Positions 21,527 to 31,338 are shown, counted from the first letter of the stretch. The stretch is 64,000 nucleotides of DNA from Buchnera aphidicola (Chaitophorus populicola) (GCF_964058995.1 NZ_OZ060382.1:124001-188000); one strand, 5' to 3'. Program-made: numbers and translations. The notes: a model not told the origin generated them from the letters alone.

Positions 21527-22344
21527 AATTTTTTATATAAAATTTAATTAAAGTATTTATGCGTTATGTATTTATTTTTATAAATTTTTTATTATTTATA
21601 TAGTCTATAAACATAGAAATTTGATTTTAAAATTTTTTAGTATATAAAATATAAAAAATATTAATATATTATTTGAATTTAATATAAATTTAAATTTTTA
21701 TAAAATGAATTAAAATTTTAAACTCTATAAAACATAAGAATACATATTATTAAATAAATTTATTTAATATATAAGATGATTGTTAATATTAAATAACTTA
21801 TATTTATTGAATAAAATAAATTTAATTTATTTTTTTTATATTGACATTATTAGATTAAAAATTATATTAAATATTTTTCATATATTTATGTATTCTTAAT
21901 ATAGAGTATATTTAAATTTAAATTGAAATTGAATATAATTTAATATATTTTATTTTTTTTAAAACATATAAATTTATTATATTTTTAATAAAATTAAATA
22001 TTATAAAAAAATTTTAAAAAATTTATTGGGTTTATTATTTAATAAATAATTTTTTTAAAATAATTTTTTATTTATATAAAAATTTTATTTTAAATAATAA
22101 AATAATTTTTTAGAGATAAGTTTGTATTGTAATATATAAATTAAAATTATTAATATAGAATAAATATTTTATTCATTATTAAAAATAATTTTTTTTATAT
22201 AAATAAATAATTTTTTATTATATATTTTCATATAACATTGATATATAAGAATTTTGTTTTAATAAAAAATTTATTAATAAATGCTGTTATAAAAATATGT
22301 TTTAATTTTAACTTAAATAAATTATAATTTTTTTTGGAAGATAT
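21527..22344. other. 818-base gap between nuoN and cvpA
   Basis: Almost pure A/T with stops in all frames and no recognisable coding remnant, tRNA-like element or GC-rich hairpin. The only distinct signal is a consensus-like sigma-70 promoter on the plus strand (21841-21868). In E. coli cvpA is preceded by folC and dedD, so a gene such as folC may have decayed beyond recognition here. That is inferred from gene order, not from sequence similarity. Confidence 0.6.
21841..21868 (+). promoter_or_regulatory. Isolated sigma-70-like promoter
   Basis: A perfect -35 hexamer TTGACA (21841-21846) is followed after 16 bases by TATATT (21863-21868), five of six matches to the -10 consensus. It lies about 475 bases before cvpA in a gap without genes. 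It may drive a long leader for cvpA-yqhA, be the relic promoter of a lost gene, or be chance, since -10-like boxes are frequent in such AT-rich DNA. Confidence 0.4.
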
Positions 22345-22794
22345 ATGAATTTATATGATTTTTCTATAATTATTGTTGTTTCGTTATCTACTTTTTTCGG
22401 ATTAATAAGAGGTTTTTTAAGAGAAATAGTTTCTATATTGATTTTTTTTATTAGTATTATGATTTTTTGTTTATTTAATTCATTAGTTTTAAAATTTTTT
22501 TTTTCAATTAATAATGGATTTTTTGAAATAATTTTTTTTGTTATTTTTTTTAGTTTAATTTTTTTGTTTTTAGAATCTATGTCGTATTATTTTTTAAAAA
22601 ATGTATTTCAGGATTTAGGGATACTTGGTTTAAATAATTATATTTTAGGTTTTTTATTTGGATTATTAAGAGGAATATTGATAGTATTACTTTTACTTTT
22701 ATTTATAAATAAATTTTTACATATAAATAATAAATGTTTTTTAATGCATTCTTATTTTTTTCCAATTTTAATTAAGTTTTTATATTTATTTTAG
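22345..22794 (+). CDS. cvpA: CvpA family membrane protein
   Basis: Inner-membrane protein first named for colicin V production in E. coli; its biochemical role is not firmly known. The 149 residues (E. coli 162) have four hydrophobic segments. The family motif GLIRGFLREIVSI is near 19-31 and the second conserved stretch, LGLNNYILGFLFGLLRGILIVLL, is near 93-116. The C-terminal polar tail is shortened. GGA precedes the ATG at normal distance. In E. coli it neighbours purF; here the next gene is yqhA. Confidence 0.88.
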   Translation: MNLYDFSIIIVVSLSTFFGLIRGFLREIVSILIFFISIMIFCLFNSLVLKFFFSINNGFFEIIFFVIFFSLIFLFLESMSYYFLKNVFQDLGILGLNNYILGFLFGLLRGILIVLLLLLFINKFLHINNKCFLMHSYFFPILIKFLYLF

Positions 22795-22894
22795 TATTTT
22801 ATAAAATAAATTAAATTTTTTATAATTTTTTTTATTTTAAAAAAATAAATATTTAATTATAAATAAATTTTTAGTATAACGTGAAGTAAGAAAT

Positions 22895-23380
22895 ATGATT
22901 AAAAAAATGATATATGCGTCTAGATGGTTTATGTTTCCAGTATACTTTGGCTTGTCTTTAGGTTTTATTTTATTAACTTTAAAATTTTTTCAAGAAGTTT
23001 TTTATGTGCTTCCAGAGATATTAGTTATTTCAGAATCAGGATTAGTATTAGTAGTTTTATCTTTAATTGATATTGCGTTAGTTGGAGGTTTATTAGTAAT
23101 GGTGATGTTTTCAGGATATGAGAATTTTATATCTAAAATGCATATGGAAGATGATAAAAATAGATTAGAGTGGATGGGAAAAATGGATGTAAACTCAATT
23201 AAAAATAAAGTATCTTCTTCTATTGTAGCCATTTCTTCTGTTCATCTATTAAAACTATTTATGGAAGCAGAAAAAGTTTCTGATAACAAAATAATTTTAT
23301 GTGTAATTATTCATTTAACTTTTGTTATTTCTGCTTTCGGTATGGCATATATTGATAAAATGAGTAAAAAAATAAAATAA
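22895..23380 (+). CDS. yqhA: UPF0114 membrane protein YqhA
   Basis: Small integral membrane protein of the UPF0114 family with unknown function. The 161 residues (E. coli 164) match the family along the whole length: [18 protein letters not shown] (about 7-24), [23 protein letters not shown] (about 57-79), [23 protein letters not shown] (about 102-124) and a last hydrophobic helix ending in GMAYIDKM. In many Buchnera this gene is carried on the leucine plasmid near repA. Here it sits in a chromosomal setting between cvpA and prs. It is better conserved than neighbouring cvpA, which suggests real selection. Confidence 0.93.
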   Translation: MIKKMIYASRWFMFPVYFGLSLGFILLTLKFFQEVFYVLPEILVISESGLVLVVLSLIDIALVGGLLVMVMFSGYENFISKMHMEDDKNRLEWMGKMDVNSIKNKVSSSIVAISSVHLLKLFMEAEKVSDNKIILCVIIHLTFVISAFGMAYIDKMSKKIK

Positions 23381-23440
23381 TAAAAATTTATTTATTATTT
23401 TATTAATTTACTCAATTTTTGATAAGAATTATTATAAATT

Positions 23441-24388
23441 TTAGTTTTTAAACATTGCTGAAATAGATTCTTCATTACTTATTTTTTTAATTGCTTCAGC
23501 AAGCATAGTAGATAAAGTTAATATTCTAATTTTAGGTATTTGTTTTATATTTTTTGATAATGGAATAGTATCACATACAACAATTTCATCTAAACATGAT
23601 TTTTTGATATTTATATATGCTGATCCAGAAAAAATTGGATGTGTAGCATATGCAAAAACATTTTTTGCTCCTTTATTTTTTAAAGCGTAAGCTGCATTAG
23701 ATAAAGTTCCACCTGTGTCAATCATATCATCTATTAAAATACAATCTCTATTTTTTACATCTCCAATAATGTTCATTACTTTAGAAACATTTGCATGAGA
23801 TCTTCTTTTATCAATTATAGCCATATCTGTATCATTTAAAAGTTTAGCAACAGCTCGTGCTCGAATTACGCCCCCAATATCTGGAGAGACTATTATCGGT
23901 TTTTTAAAATTTTTTTGCAACATATCTTTTAATAGTATTGAGCTTCCAAAAACATTATCTACAGGTACATCAAAAAATCCTTGAATTTGTTCTGCATGTA
24001 AATCTACAGTTAATATTCGATCTATTCCAACATTTGATAATAGATCAGCTACTACTCTCGCTGTAATTGGAACTCTTGATGAACGAACTCTTCTATCTTG
24101 TCTAGCATAACCGAAATAAGGAATGACAGCTGTAATTCTTCCAGCTGAAGCTCTTCTTAATGCGTCTACCATTACAATTAGTTCCATTAAATTATCATTA
24201 GAAGGTGCACAAATTGATTGAATAATAAATATATCTCCACCCCTTACATTTTCATTAATTTTGACATTAATTTCTCCGTCACTAAATCGACTAACTGTAG
24301 CTTTTCCTAAATTTGCATTTAGTAATTTAACTATAGAGTATGTTAATTTAGGAACGGAATTTCCAGAAAATATTTTCATATTAAACAT
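23441..24388 (-). CDS. prs: Ribose-phosphate pyrophosphokinase
   Basis: Makes PRPP from ribose 5-phosphate and ATP, feeding nucleotide and histidine synthesis. The 315 residues equal the E. coli length. The N-terminal domain starts [10 protein letters not shown] after a two-residue extension (MFN), with [16 protein letters not shown] and the flexible-loop and ATP residues [10 protein letters not shown]. The PRPP signature [15 protein letters not shown] is near 215-229 and the Mg-binding [17 protein letters not shown] precedes it. AGGA lies before the ATG. It is convergent with yqhA. ispE, which precedes prs in E. coli, is absent here. Confidence 0.97.
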   Translation of the reverse strand: MFNMKIFSGNSVPKLTYSIVKLLNANLGKATVSRFSDGEINVKINENVRGGDIFIIQSICAPSNDNLMELIVMVDALRRASAGRITAVIPYFGYARQDRRVRSSRVPITARVVADLLSNVGIDRILTVDLHAEQIQGFFDVPVDNVFGSSILLKDMLQKNFKKPIIVSPDIGGVIRARAVAKLLNDTDMAIIDKRRSHANVSKVMNIIGDVKNRDCILIDDMIDTGGTLSNAAYALKNKGAKNVFAYATHPIFSGSAYINIKKSCLDEIVVCDTIPLSKNIKQIPKIRILTLSTMLAEAIKKISNEESISAMFKN

Positions 24389-24746
24389 ATCAATCCTATA
24401 TTAGTATAGATAATTTAAAACTTTAAAATATTTTATACAAATTATAAAATAAAAAACATCTATTTGAATAGTTTTCATATATATAAAAATTATATAAAAT
24501 TTTGATATGATTTTTATTTAAAGAAAGTTATTCTTAAAAGAATTATACATGAAAGTATTTTAATGAAGAATAATATTTTTTTATTTTTTTTTAAATAATT
24601 TTTTTAACATATTAATTATATCTATTTTAAAAAAAATTAATTAAATAAAATTATTAATCTAATAAAATAAAGATATGATAAAATTTAAATTAAATATTTT
24701 AATTTATTTGAAAATTTTATAAATTTAAACAGGTTTATTATTTTTT
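24389..24746. other. Divergent prs/prfA spacer
   Basis: 358 bases of A/T-rich DNA that must contain the prs and prfA promoters, although no box stands out clearly against the background. In E. coli lolB, ispE and hemA lie in this neighbourhood. No coding remnant of any of them can be recognised here. Confidence 0.5.
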
Positions 24747-25832
24747 ATGAATACTTCTATGTTAAAGAAATTAGAATTTTTAGAAAATAGATTTAATGAA
24801 ATTGAAGCAAATTTATCTAATAAAAAAATTATAAAAGATAAAAAGCATTTTTTAAATTTGTCTAAAGAATATTTAAAAATTTCTAATACAGTATTATTAT
24901 TTAAAAAATGGAAAAAAAATGAGTTTAATATTATTAAAACAAAAAAATTACTATTAGATTCAGAAATTTTTTTATTAGCGCAAGAAGATTTAAAAAATTT
25001 AAATCAAAAAAAAATTCATTTAGAAAAAAAAATTAATTTATCTTTATTATCGTCAGATTCTCAAGATAATTTAAATTGTTTTATAGAAATTCGAGCTGCA
25101 ACAGGTGGAGATGAATCTTCTATATTTTCTGGAGATTTATATAAAATGTATGTTCGTTATGCAGAATTAAAGAATTGGCATGTAGATTTGATACATTCAC
25201 ATAACGGTGATCATGGTGGATTTAAAGAAATTATTATAAAAATTATTGGTTATGGAGCATATGGTCGTTTAAAATTTGAATCTGGAGGTCATAGAGTACA
25301 AAGAGTTCCTAAAACTGAAGCACAAGGAAGAATACATACATCTACTTGTATTATTGCAGTCATGCCAGAATTGCCAAAAGATGAGGAAATAAAAATTGAA
25401 AGTAAAGATTTAAAAATTGATACTTTTAGATCTTCTGGAGCAGGTGGGCAACATGTGAACACAACAGATTCAGCTATTCGAATTACACATATTCCTACTG
25501 GAATTGTTGTAGAATGTCAAGACGAACGTTCTCAACATAAAAATAAAGCTAAAGCTCTTTCTGTTTTATCTTCTAGAATTTATTCAGAGCAAGCGTTAAA
25601 AAAACATCAAGAATCTGCATTAATGAAAAAAAATCTTTTAGGTAGTGGTATGCGTTCTGATAGAAATCGAACATATAATTTTTCTCAAAATAGAATCACT
25701 GATCATAGAATCAATTTAACTTTATATAAGTTAGATAAAATTTTAGAAGGAAATTTAGATGTTTTAATTGATCCAATAATGCAAGAATATCAAGCAAAAA
25801 AATTATTAAAATTATCTGAGATTTATGAATGA
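24747..25832 (+). CDS. prfA: Peptide chain release factor 1
   Basis: Terminates translation at UAA and UAG. The 361 residues match E. coli RF1 (360). The catalytic GGQ lies in SSGAGGQHVNTTDSAIRITH, near 235. The codon-recognition tripeptide, PAT or PVT in typical RF1, reads PKT here (HRVQRVPKTEAQGRIHTS, near 190). The Thr that reads the first stop base is kept, but the middle residue is an unusual lysine. The N-terminal coiled coil is lysine-rich. The gene ends in an ATGA overlap with prmC, whose product methylates the GGQ glutamine. Confidence 0.97.
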   Translation: MNTSMLKKLEFLENRFNEIEANLSNKKIIKDKKHFLNLSKEYLKISNTVLLFKKWKKNEFNIIKTKKLLLDSEIFLLAQEDLKNLNQKKIHLEKKINLSLLSSDSQDNLNCFIEIRAATGGDESSIFSGDLYKMYVRYAELKNWHVDLIHSHNGDHGGFKEIIIKIIGYGAYGRLKFESGGHRVQRVPKTEAQGRIHTSTCIIAVMPELPKDEEIKIESKDLKIDTFRSSGAGGQHVNTTDSAIRITHIPTGIVVECQDERSQHKNKAKALSVLSSRIYSEQALKKHQESALMKKNLLGSGMRSDRNRTYNFSQNRITDHRINLTLYKLDKILEGNLDVLIDPIMQEYQAKKLLKLSEIYE

Positions 25833-26662
25833 AGATTAAAAAATGGAAGAAATTCGCATTAAATTTTTTAAAGAAAATAAATAATTCTAATTTAGATATA
25901 GAAGTTCTATTAAGTTATGTATTAAAAAAACCGCGTAGTTGGATTATTTGTTACGATAATTATTATTTAAATTTAAAAGAAATAAAAAAATTAAATAAAT
26001 TATTAATACGTCGTTTTTATAATGAACCATTAGCATATTTAATTCATAGAAAAGAATTTTGGTCGTTAAATTTTTTTGTTTCTAATAAAACTATGATTCC
26101 TAGACCAGATAGTGAAATTTTAATTGAACAATCTTTAATAAAAATTAAAAATAATTCTTATAAAATTTTAGATTTAGGTACAGGATGTGGAAATATTGCT
26201 ATATCAATTGCGTATTCTAAATCAAATTGTTATGTTACAGGTATTGATTATTCAAGTGAAATAATTAATATTGCTAAGTATAATGCAAACAAATTTAATT
26301 TAAAAAATATTAATTTTATTTGTAGCAATTGGTTTAATTCTATATTTAATAAAAAATATCATATTATTGTAAGTAATCCACCATATATTAGTTATAAAGA
26401 ATTTTTTTATTTACAGGAAAATTTGCGATTTGAACCAATTACAGCATTAATAGCAAAAAACAATGGTTTTTCTGATATAATTAAAATTATTAAATATTCT
26501 CAAAATCATTTATTTAATCGAGGATGGTTATTTATTGAACATGGTTGGACTCAAAAAAAAATAGTTCAAAAATTTTTTAAACAATATCATTATATTAATA
26601 TTAAAACGTATAAAGATTATAGCGGACGAAATAGAGTAACTTCAGGTCAAAAATATTATTAG
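25829..26662 (+). CDS. prmC: Release factor glutamine methyltransferase
   Basis: SAM-dependent enzyme (old name hemK) that methylates the GGQ glutamine of RF1 and RF2, raising termination efficiency. The 277 residues equal the E. coli length. The SAM-binding motif ILDLGTGCGNIAISIA is near 112-127 and the substrate motif SNPPYIS near 184-190. The N-terminal helical domain, which docks on release factors, is Lys/Asn-rich but present. The start overlaps the prfA stop by ATGA, keeping enzyme and substrate translationally coupled as in E. coli. Confidence 0.96.
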   Translation: MKIKKWKKFALNFLKKINNSNLDIEVLLSYVLKKPRSWIICYDNYYLNLKEIKKLNKLLIRRFYNEPLAYLIHRKEFWSLNFFVSNKTMIPRPDSEILIEQSLIKIKNNSYKILDLGTGCGNIAISIAYSKSNCYVTGIDYSSEIINIAKYNANKFNLKNINFICSNWFNSIFNKKYHIIVSNPPYISYKEFFYLQENLRFEPITALIAKNNGFSDIIKIIKYSQNHLFNRGWLFIEHGWTQKKIVQKFFKQYHYINIKTYKDYSGRNRVTSGQKYY

Positions 26663-26748
26663 TAAATATATTTTTTAATAAAATAATCTTAATAAATCCT
26701 TTATAAGTTAAATTTTAATTAATTTAACAAATTTACTTTGGTCAATAT

Positions 26749-27558
26749 ATGAAATATTTTTCTGATATAAATTTTTCTAAATTAACTATTTTAGAATCTG
26801 TTTTTTTTTGCCTTAAAAAAATTAAAGATGATTTTTCTATAAAAACAGTTTTTTCTAATTTAAAAGTTAAGTTAAGAGAAGCAAAAAGTTATCTTTCTCA
26901 TGAAAAAAATTCACATAATAAGTTAAAAAAGCTATTAGAATTATTTTATTTTAATTGGAATTTTAGAGAAATTGAAGGTAAATATAATTTATCAGATGTA
27001 TTGTGGTTAGATAAAGTTTTAATAACATATCAAGGAACAGCAATTTCTTTAGGAATCATTTTATTACATTTTGCAAATAAATTAAAAATACCTTTAAATC
27101 CTGTTATTTTTCCTACTCAGCTTATTTTAAGAGCAGATTATTCAAATAAAAAAACTGTTTTAATTAATCCTTTTAACGGAGATTTTTTAAATCATAATAT
27201 TTTAGAATTATGGTTAAAAGGTAATATTAGTTTTTCAGCTGTATTATATGAAAAATATTTAAAAGTTTCGCAACCTAAAGATATTTTAAAAAAATTATTA
27301 AATACTTTAAAATCAGCTTTAATGGAAGAAAATCAAATTCTACTAGCATTAAAAGTAAGTAATGTTTTATTAAAAATTTATCCAAATGATCCTTATGAAA
27401 TTAGAGATAGAGGTTTAATTTATTCTCAGTTAGAATGTTATTCTTTAGCAATACAAGATTTTTCTTATTTTATCAATAAATGTCCAGATGATCCAATTAG
27501 TGAAATTATAAATTTAAAAATTAAATCTATAAAAAAGAAAATTCATATCATACATTAA
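26749..27558 (+). CDS. sirB1: SirB1/YchA family protein
   Basis: Conserved protein with an N-terminal transglutaminase-like fold and a C-terminal tetratricopeptide region; the precise function is unknown. The 269 residues equal E. coli SirB1 and share long blocks: YNLSDVLWLDKVL near 80, NPVIFPTQLILRADY near 125, LINPFNGDFL near 142 and the C-terminal NDPYEIRDRGLIYSQLECYSLAIQDFSYFINKCPDDP. Position after prfA-prmC matches E. coli (where sirB2 intervenes), but the neighbour kdsA has been lost. Confidence 0.92.
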   Translation: MKYFSDINFSKLTILESVFFCLKKIKDDFSIKTVFSNLKVKLREAKSYLSHEKNSHNKLKKLLELFYFNWNFREIEGKYNLSDVLWLDKVLITYQGTAISLGIILLHFANKLKIPLNPVIFPTQLILRADYSNKKTVLINPFNGDFLNHNILELWLKGNISFSAVLYEKYLKVSQPKDILKKLLNTLKSALMEENQILLALKVSNVLLKIYPNDPYEIRDRGLIYSQLECYSLAIQDFSYFINKCPDDPISEIINLKIKSIKKKIHIIH

Positions 27559-27678
27559 TATATTGATTAAATTTGATATAAAAAATTTAAATTTTATAAT
27601 TTTAACTTATATTTAAGTGTATTATTAAACTTTATATAATTTTTTAAACTTGTATATTTTTAATTTGAGTATTATTTT

Positions 27679-28893
27679 ATGTTAAAAAAATTAATTTTAG
27701 TATTAAATTGCGGCAGTTCATCTTTAAAATTTTCTATTTTAAATTCTTTTTCTAAAAAAACATATGTGTCTGGAATTGTAGAACGTTTGTTTTTAAAAAA
27801 TACTGTAGTATATATTTATACACATCATAAAAAATATAAAAAAAAATTATCTGATTATACTAATTATGTAGATGCATTAAATTTTATTTTTAAAAAAATT
27901 AAAGATAAATATTATAGTTATTATAATCAAATTGATGGAATTGGTCATAGAATAGTACATGGAGGAAATAAATTAAATCAATCAGTTTTAATCACTCATA
28001 AAATATTAAAAATAATTAAAAAATTTTCTATTTTTGCTCCATTACATAATCCTGCTAATTTAATTGGTATTAAAATTTCTAGAAAATTTTTTCCACATTT
28101 AGTAAAAAAAAATGTAGCTGTGTTTGATACTTCTTTTCATTATTCTCTTCCTAAAACATCTTTTTTATATGCTATTCCTTATAAATTTTATAAAAAAAAC
28201 AAAATTCGTCGTTATGGAGCGCATGGTATTAGCCATAATTATATTTTAAATAAAACTGCTAAGATTTTAAATAAATCAAAAAATTTATTAAATATCATTA
28301 GTTGTCATTTAGGAAATGGATCTTCAGTAACAGCTATTCGATCTGGAAAATCTGTAGACACTTCTATGGGTTTAACTCCATTAGAAGGATTAGTTATGGG
28401 TACTAGAAGTGGAGATTTAGATCCTGCAATAATTTTTTTTATGTACAAAAAATTAGGTTTAAGTATAAATTCTATAGAAAAAATTTTAACATATAAATCA
28501 GGATTATTAGGTATTAATCAACGAAGTAGTGATTGTCGTTATTCTGAAAAAAATTATAAAAATGATAAAAATGCTAAGCTTGCAATAGAAATTTTCTCTC
28601 ATAGAGTAGCGAAATATATTGGAGCATATAGCTCTTTAATGCAAGGAAGATTAGATGCAGTTACTTTTACTGGAGGTATAGGAGAAAATTCTATCTTAAT
28701 ACGTAATAAAGTTATTTCTAAGTTGGGTTTATTAGGATTGTATATTGATAAAAATGCAAATGATAATGTTAAATTAAATAAAAATTATTTTATTAATAAA
28801 AAAAATTCAATAAAAATATTAGTTATACCTACTCAAGAAGAGTTATTTATTGCTCAGGAAACAAGAAAATTAATTGATAGAAAAAATGTATAA
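27679..28893 (+). CDS. ackA: Acetate kinase
   Basis: Transfers phosphate from acetyl phosphate to ADP, giving ATP and acetate: the second step of substrate-level ATP production from acetyl-CoA. The 404 residues (E. coli 400) show the N-terminal LVLNCGSSSLKFSIL, the catalytic region GIGHRIVHGGNK near 92, FDTSFHYSLP near 151, the ATP motif SCHLGNGSSVTAIRSGKSVDTSMGLTPLEGLVMGTRSGDLDPA near 210-250 and TGGIGENS near 333. It is followed 33 bases later by pta, the classic operon order. Confidence 0.97.
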   Translation: MLKKLILVLNCGSSSLKFSILNSFSKKTYVSGIVERLFLKNTVVYIYTHHKKYKKKLSDYTNYVDALNFIFKKIKDKYYSYYNQIDGIGHRIVHGGNKLNQSVLITHKILKIIKKFSIFAPLHNPANLIGIKISRKFFPHLVKKNVAVFDTSFHYSLPKTSFLYAIPYKFYKKNKIRRYGAHGISHNYILNKTAKILNKSKNLLNIISCHLGNGSSVTAIRSGKSVDTSMGLTPLEGLVMGTRSGDLDPAIIFFMYKKLGLSINSIEKILTYKSGLLGINQRSSDCRYSEKNYKNDKNAKLAIEIFSHRVAKYIGAYSSLMQGRLDAVTFTGGIGENSILIRNKVISKLGLLGLYIDKNANDNVKLNKNYFINKKNSIKILVIPTQEELFIAQETRKLIDRKNV

Positions 28894-28926
28894 AAAATTA
28901 TATTGATAATTGTTTAAAAGGATTAT

Positions 28927-31059
28927 ATGGCGCGAAAAATTATTTTAATTCCTATAGGAAGAAATAAAAATTTAACTTCTATAATGTTATCTTTATCTAA
29001 TATTTTTAGTGTAAATAAAATAGATTTTAATTTTTATACTCCTATATTACTAAAAAAAAAATTACAAAAATATTGTAAAAATATTGATATTTATTTTAAG
29101 AAAAAATATAAATCAGTAAATTATATCAAACCAATATTAATGCAAAATTTATTTACTTTATTAAATAATAAAATATATAAAAGTTGTTTAGAAAAAATAT
29201 TAGATTCTTATTATATGCAAAAAAATAAAAAATTAGTCTTAATAGAAGGTATTTCATATTTAGATCATCTTTCAATGCATTTTTATAATCAATTAAACTT
29301 AGATATTGCTCAATTATTTAATGCTGAAATAATATTTGTTTTAAATATTGAAAATAATTTTTTACTAGAATTAAGTTATAAGACGTATATTTTAGAAAAT
29401 TTTTTTTTAAAAAATAATAATTTAAATGTTTTAGGAGTAATTTTTAATAATTATGATAATAATTTTAATTTAAAAAATAATAGTTATTTGATAGATAAAA
29501 AAAATAATTTTTTTTTAAATAATAACAACTATTTTACAGAAAAATTTTTTCAATGTAATAAATTACCAATATTAGGTTTTAATTTAATACATAAAAGTTC
29601 TTTTTCTATAGATAAAAAATCTTTTATAAAATATTTCCAAGTAAAAAAAATATTTTTAAATGATAAATATAATTTTAAAATTTCTTCTATTATTATTTTA
29701 TTAAATAATGATTTAAATTTTTTAAATATTTTAAATAAAAATACATTATTGATAGTAAATTTAAAAAGTTTGTTTTATTTAGAAAAAAATTTATTTTTTA
29801 TTAAAAAACATAGAATTTTTTTTTCTTTATTAATAATTGTACATGATAAAAAAAAATATATTACAGATGTTCTTTGTAATAGTTTAATTAAAATCGGTAT
29901 TTCAATTTTTTATTCTAAAGAAAATTTTTCTGATATTTTATTTAGTTTAAATAAAATAAATTTGATAAAAAATCGTTTAATTAAGAAAAATTATTTATAT
30001 AATAATTCTTATTTTTCTATTACATCTAATAAATTATATGAAATTTGTTTAAAAAATTCTATTTATCCAAAATATATTTCATCTTATAAATTCTTGTATA
30101 AATTAAAAAATTTATCTAAAAAATTTAATAAATCTATTATTTTACCCGAAGGAGAAAATAAAAAGATTATTAAAGCAGCATATTTATGTCATAAATTGAA
30201 TTTATGTAAATGCATTTTATTAGGAAATCCTGAAAAAATTTATAAAAAATCTCATTCTTTAGGTTTAAAATTACAACAAGAAATTAAAATTTATAATCCT
30301 AAAGTAATTTTTTCAAAATATATTCAAATGTTTTATAAATTTAATCCGAATATTAGTTTAGATAAATGTAAGAAAATTTTGAAAAAAAATAATATTATAT
30401 TATCGATGTTACTTTTAATAAAAAATTCAAAATATGATGGAGTAGTAGCAGGAATTATAAATACGACAGCTAATGTAATACGCCCAGCATTAAAGTTAAT
30501 AAAGATGCAAAAAGGCACGAATTTAATTTCTTCTATATTTTTTATGTTATTTCCAGATAAAGTATTAGTATATGGAGATTGTGCTATTAATCCTAATCCT
30601 AGCGCACTAGATTTATTTGAAATTGCTATACAATCTGCAGACTCTGCAAAAAATTTTGGAATTAACCCAAGAATAGCTATGTTATCATATTCTACTAATG
30701 ATTCTGGATCAGGACCAATGGTTGAAAAAATAAAAATTGCTACTGATTTAGTACGTCAACATCGTCCTGATTTATTAATAGAAGGTCCAATACAATATGA
30801 TGCTGCGACTGATATATTTGTTTCGAATATAAAATGTTTAAATTCAACATTGTTAGGTAACGCTAATGTATTTATTTTCCCTGATTTAAATAGTGGAAAT
30901 ATTGCATATAAAGCAGTTCAAAGATCTTGTTCAATAATTTCTATTGGACCTATTGTTCAAGGTTTAAAAAAACCTGTGAATGATCTTTCAAGAGGTGCTT
31001 CTGTTAAAGATATTTTATATACTATTGCTGTAACAGCAATACAAGCAAATCAAAAATAA
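28927..31059 (+). CDS. pta: Phosphate acetyltransferase
   Basis: Converts acetyl-CoA and phosphate to acetyl phosphate for AckA. The 710 residues match E. coli Pta (714) in length, but conservation is very uneven. The catalytic C-terminal domain (about 390-710) is strong, with DGVVAGIINTTANVIRPALKLI, SYSTNDSGSGPMVEKI, EGPIQYDAA and FPDLNSGNIAYKAVQRS. The N-terminal P-loop-like domain and the central DRTGG-type region (about 100-390) have become Asn/Lys/Phe-rich and hard to align. The N-terminal nucleotide motif, PTGTSVGLTS in E. coli, reads PIGRNKNLTS. The regulatory half may have lost function while the frame is kept. Confidence 0.95.
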   Translation: MARKIILIPIGRNKNLTSIMLSLSNIFSVNKIDFNFYTPILLKKKLQKYCKNIDIYFKKKYKSVNYIKPILMQNLFTLLNNKIYKSCLEKILDSYYMQKNKKLVLIEGISYLDHLSMHFYNQLNLDIAQLFNAEIIFVLNIENNFLLELSYKTYILENFFLKNNNLNVLGVIFNNYDNNFNLKNNSYLIDKKNNFFLNNNNYFTEKFFQCNKLPILGFNLIHKSSFSIDKKSFIKYFQVKKIFLNDKYNFKISSIIILLNNDLNFLNILNKNTLLIVNLKSLFYLEKNLFFIKKHRIFFSLLIIVHDKKKYITDVLCNSLIKIGISIFYSKENFSDILFSLNKINLIKNRLIKKNYLYNNSYFSITSNKLYEICLKNSIYPKYISSYKFLYKLKNLSKKFNKSIILPEGENKKIIKAAYLCHKLNLCKCILLGNPEKIYKKSHSLGLKLQQEIKIYNPKVIFSKYIQMFYKFNPNISLDKCKKILKKNNIILSMLLLIKNSKYDGVVAGIINTTANVIRPALKLIKMQKGTNLISSIFFMLFPDKVLVYGDCAINPNPSALDLFEIAIQSADSAKNFGINPRIAMLSYSTNDSGSGPMVEKIKIATDLVRQHRPDLLIEGPIQYDAATDIFVSNIKCLNSTLLGNANVFIFPDLNSGNIAYKAVQRSCSIISIGPIVQGLKKPVNDLSRGASVKDILYTIAVTAIQANQK

Positions 31060-31068
31060 TGAAATATT

Positions 31069-31338
31069 TTATTTATATAATTTAATTTGAATATCACTCA
31101 ATACTATACAACAACATGAAACAATTTCATTTTTTTGTAACATAGCAATCGGACTTTTTTGAAAATAGCATATTTTTCCTGCTATTAAAATTACTTTACA
31201 GGTACCACAATATCCATCTCTACATTGATAATTAATTTTAATATTATTTTTAAGCAATATATTTAATAAATAAGATTTATTTTTTTTAGAAACAATTTGA
31301 AAGTTTGTGTTATATATACTAATAATATTTTTTTTCAT
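31069..31338 (-). CDS. yfaE: Ferredoxin for NrdB cofactor upkeep
   Basis: Small plant-type [2Fe-2S] ferredoxin that helps assemble and repair the diferric-tyrosyl radical of ribonucleotide reductase NrdB. The 89 residues (E. coli 84) contain the cluster motif CRDGYCGTCK near 38-47, with the fourth cysteine further on (in the NEIVSCCCIVLSD stretch). The start codon directly abuts the nrdB stop, so it is the third gene of an nrdA-nrdB-yfaE operon. It is convergent with pta with only nine bases between them. Confidence 0.92.
   Translation of the reverse strand: MKKNIISIYNTNFQIVSKKNKSYLLNILLKNNIKINYQCRDGYCGTCKVILIAGKICYFQKSPIAMLQKNEIVSCCCIVLSDIQIKLYK

Noticed and set aside
21527-22344. Possible hidden gene or RNA in the nuoN-cvpA gap
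   Set aside because: Stops are dense in all frames and no GC-rich element is present. Only the promoter-like boxes were kept as a weak feature.
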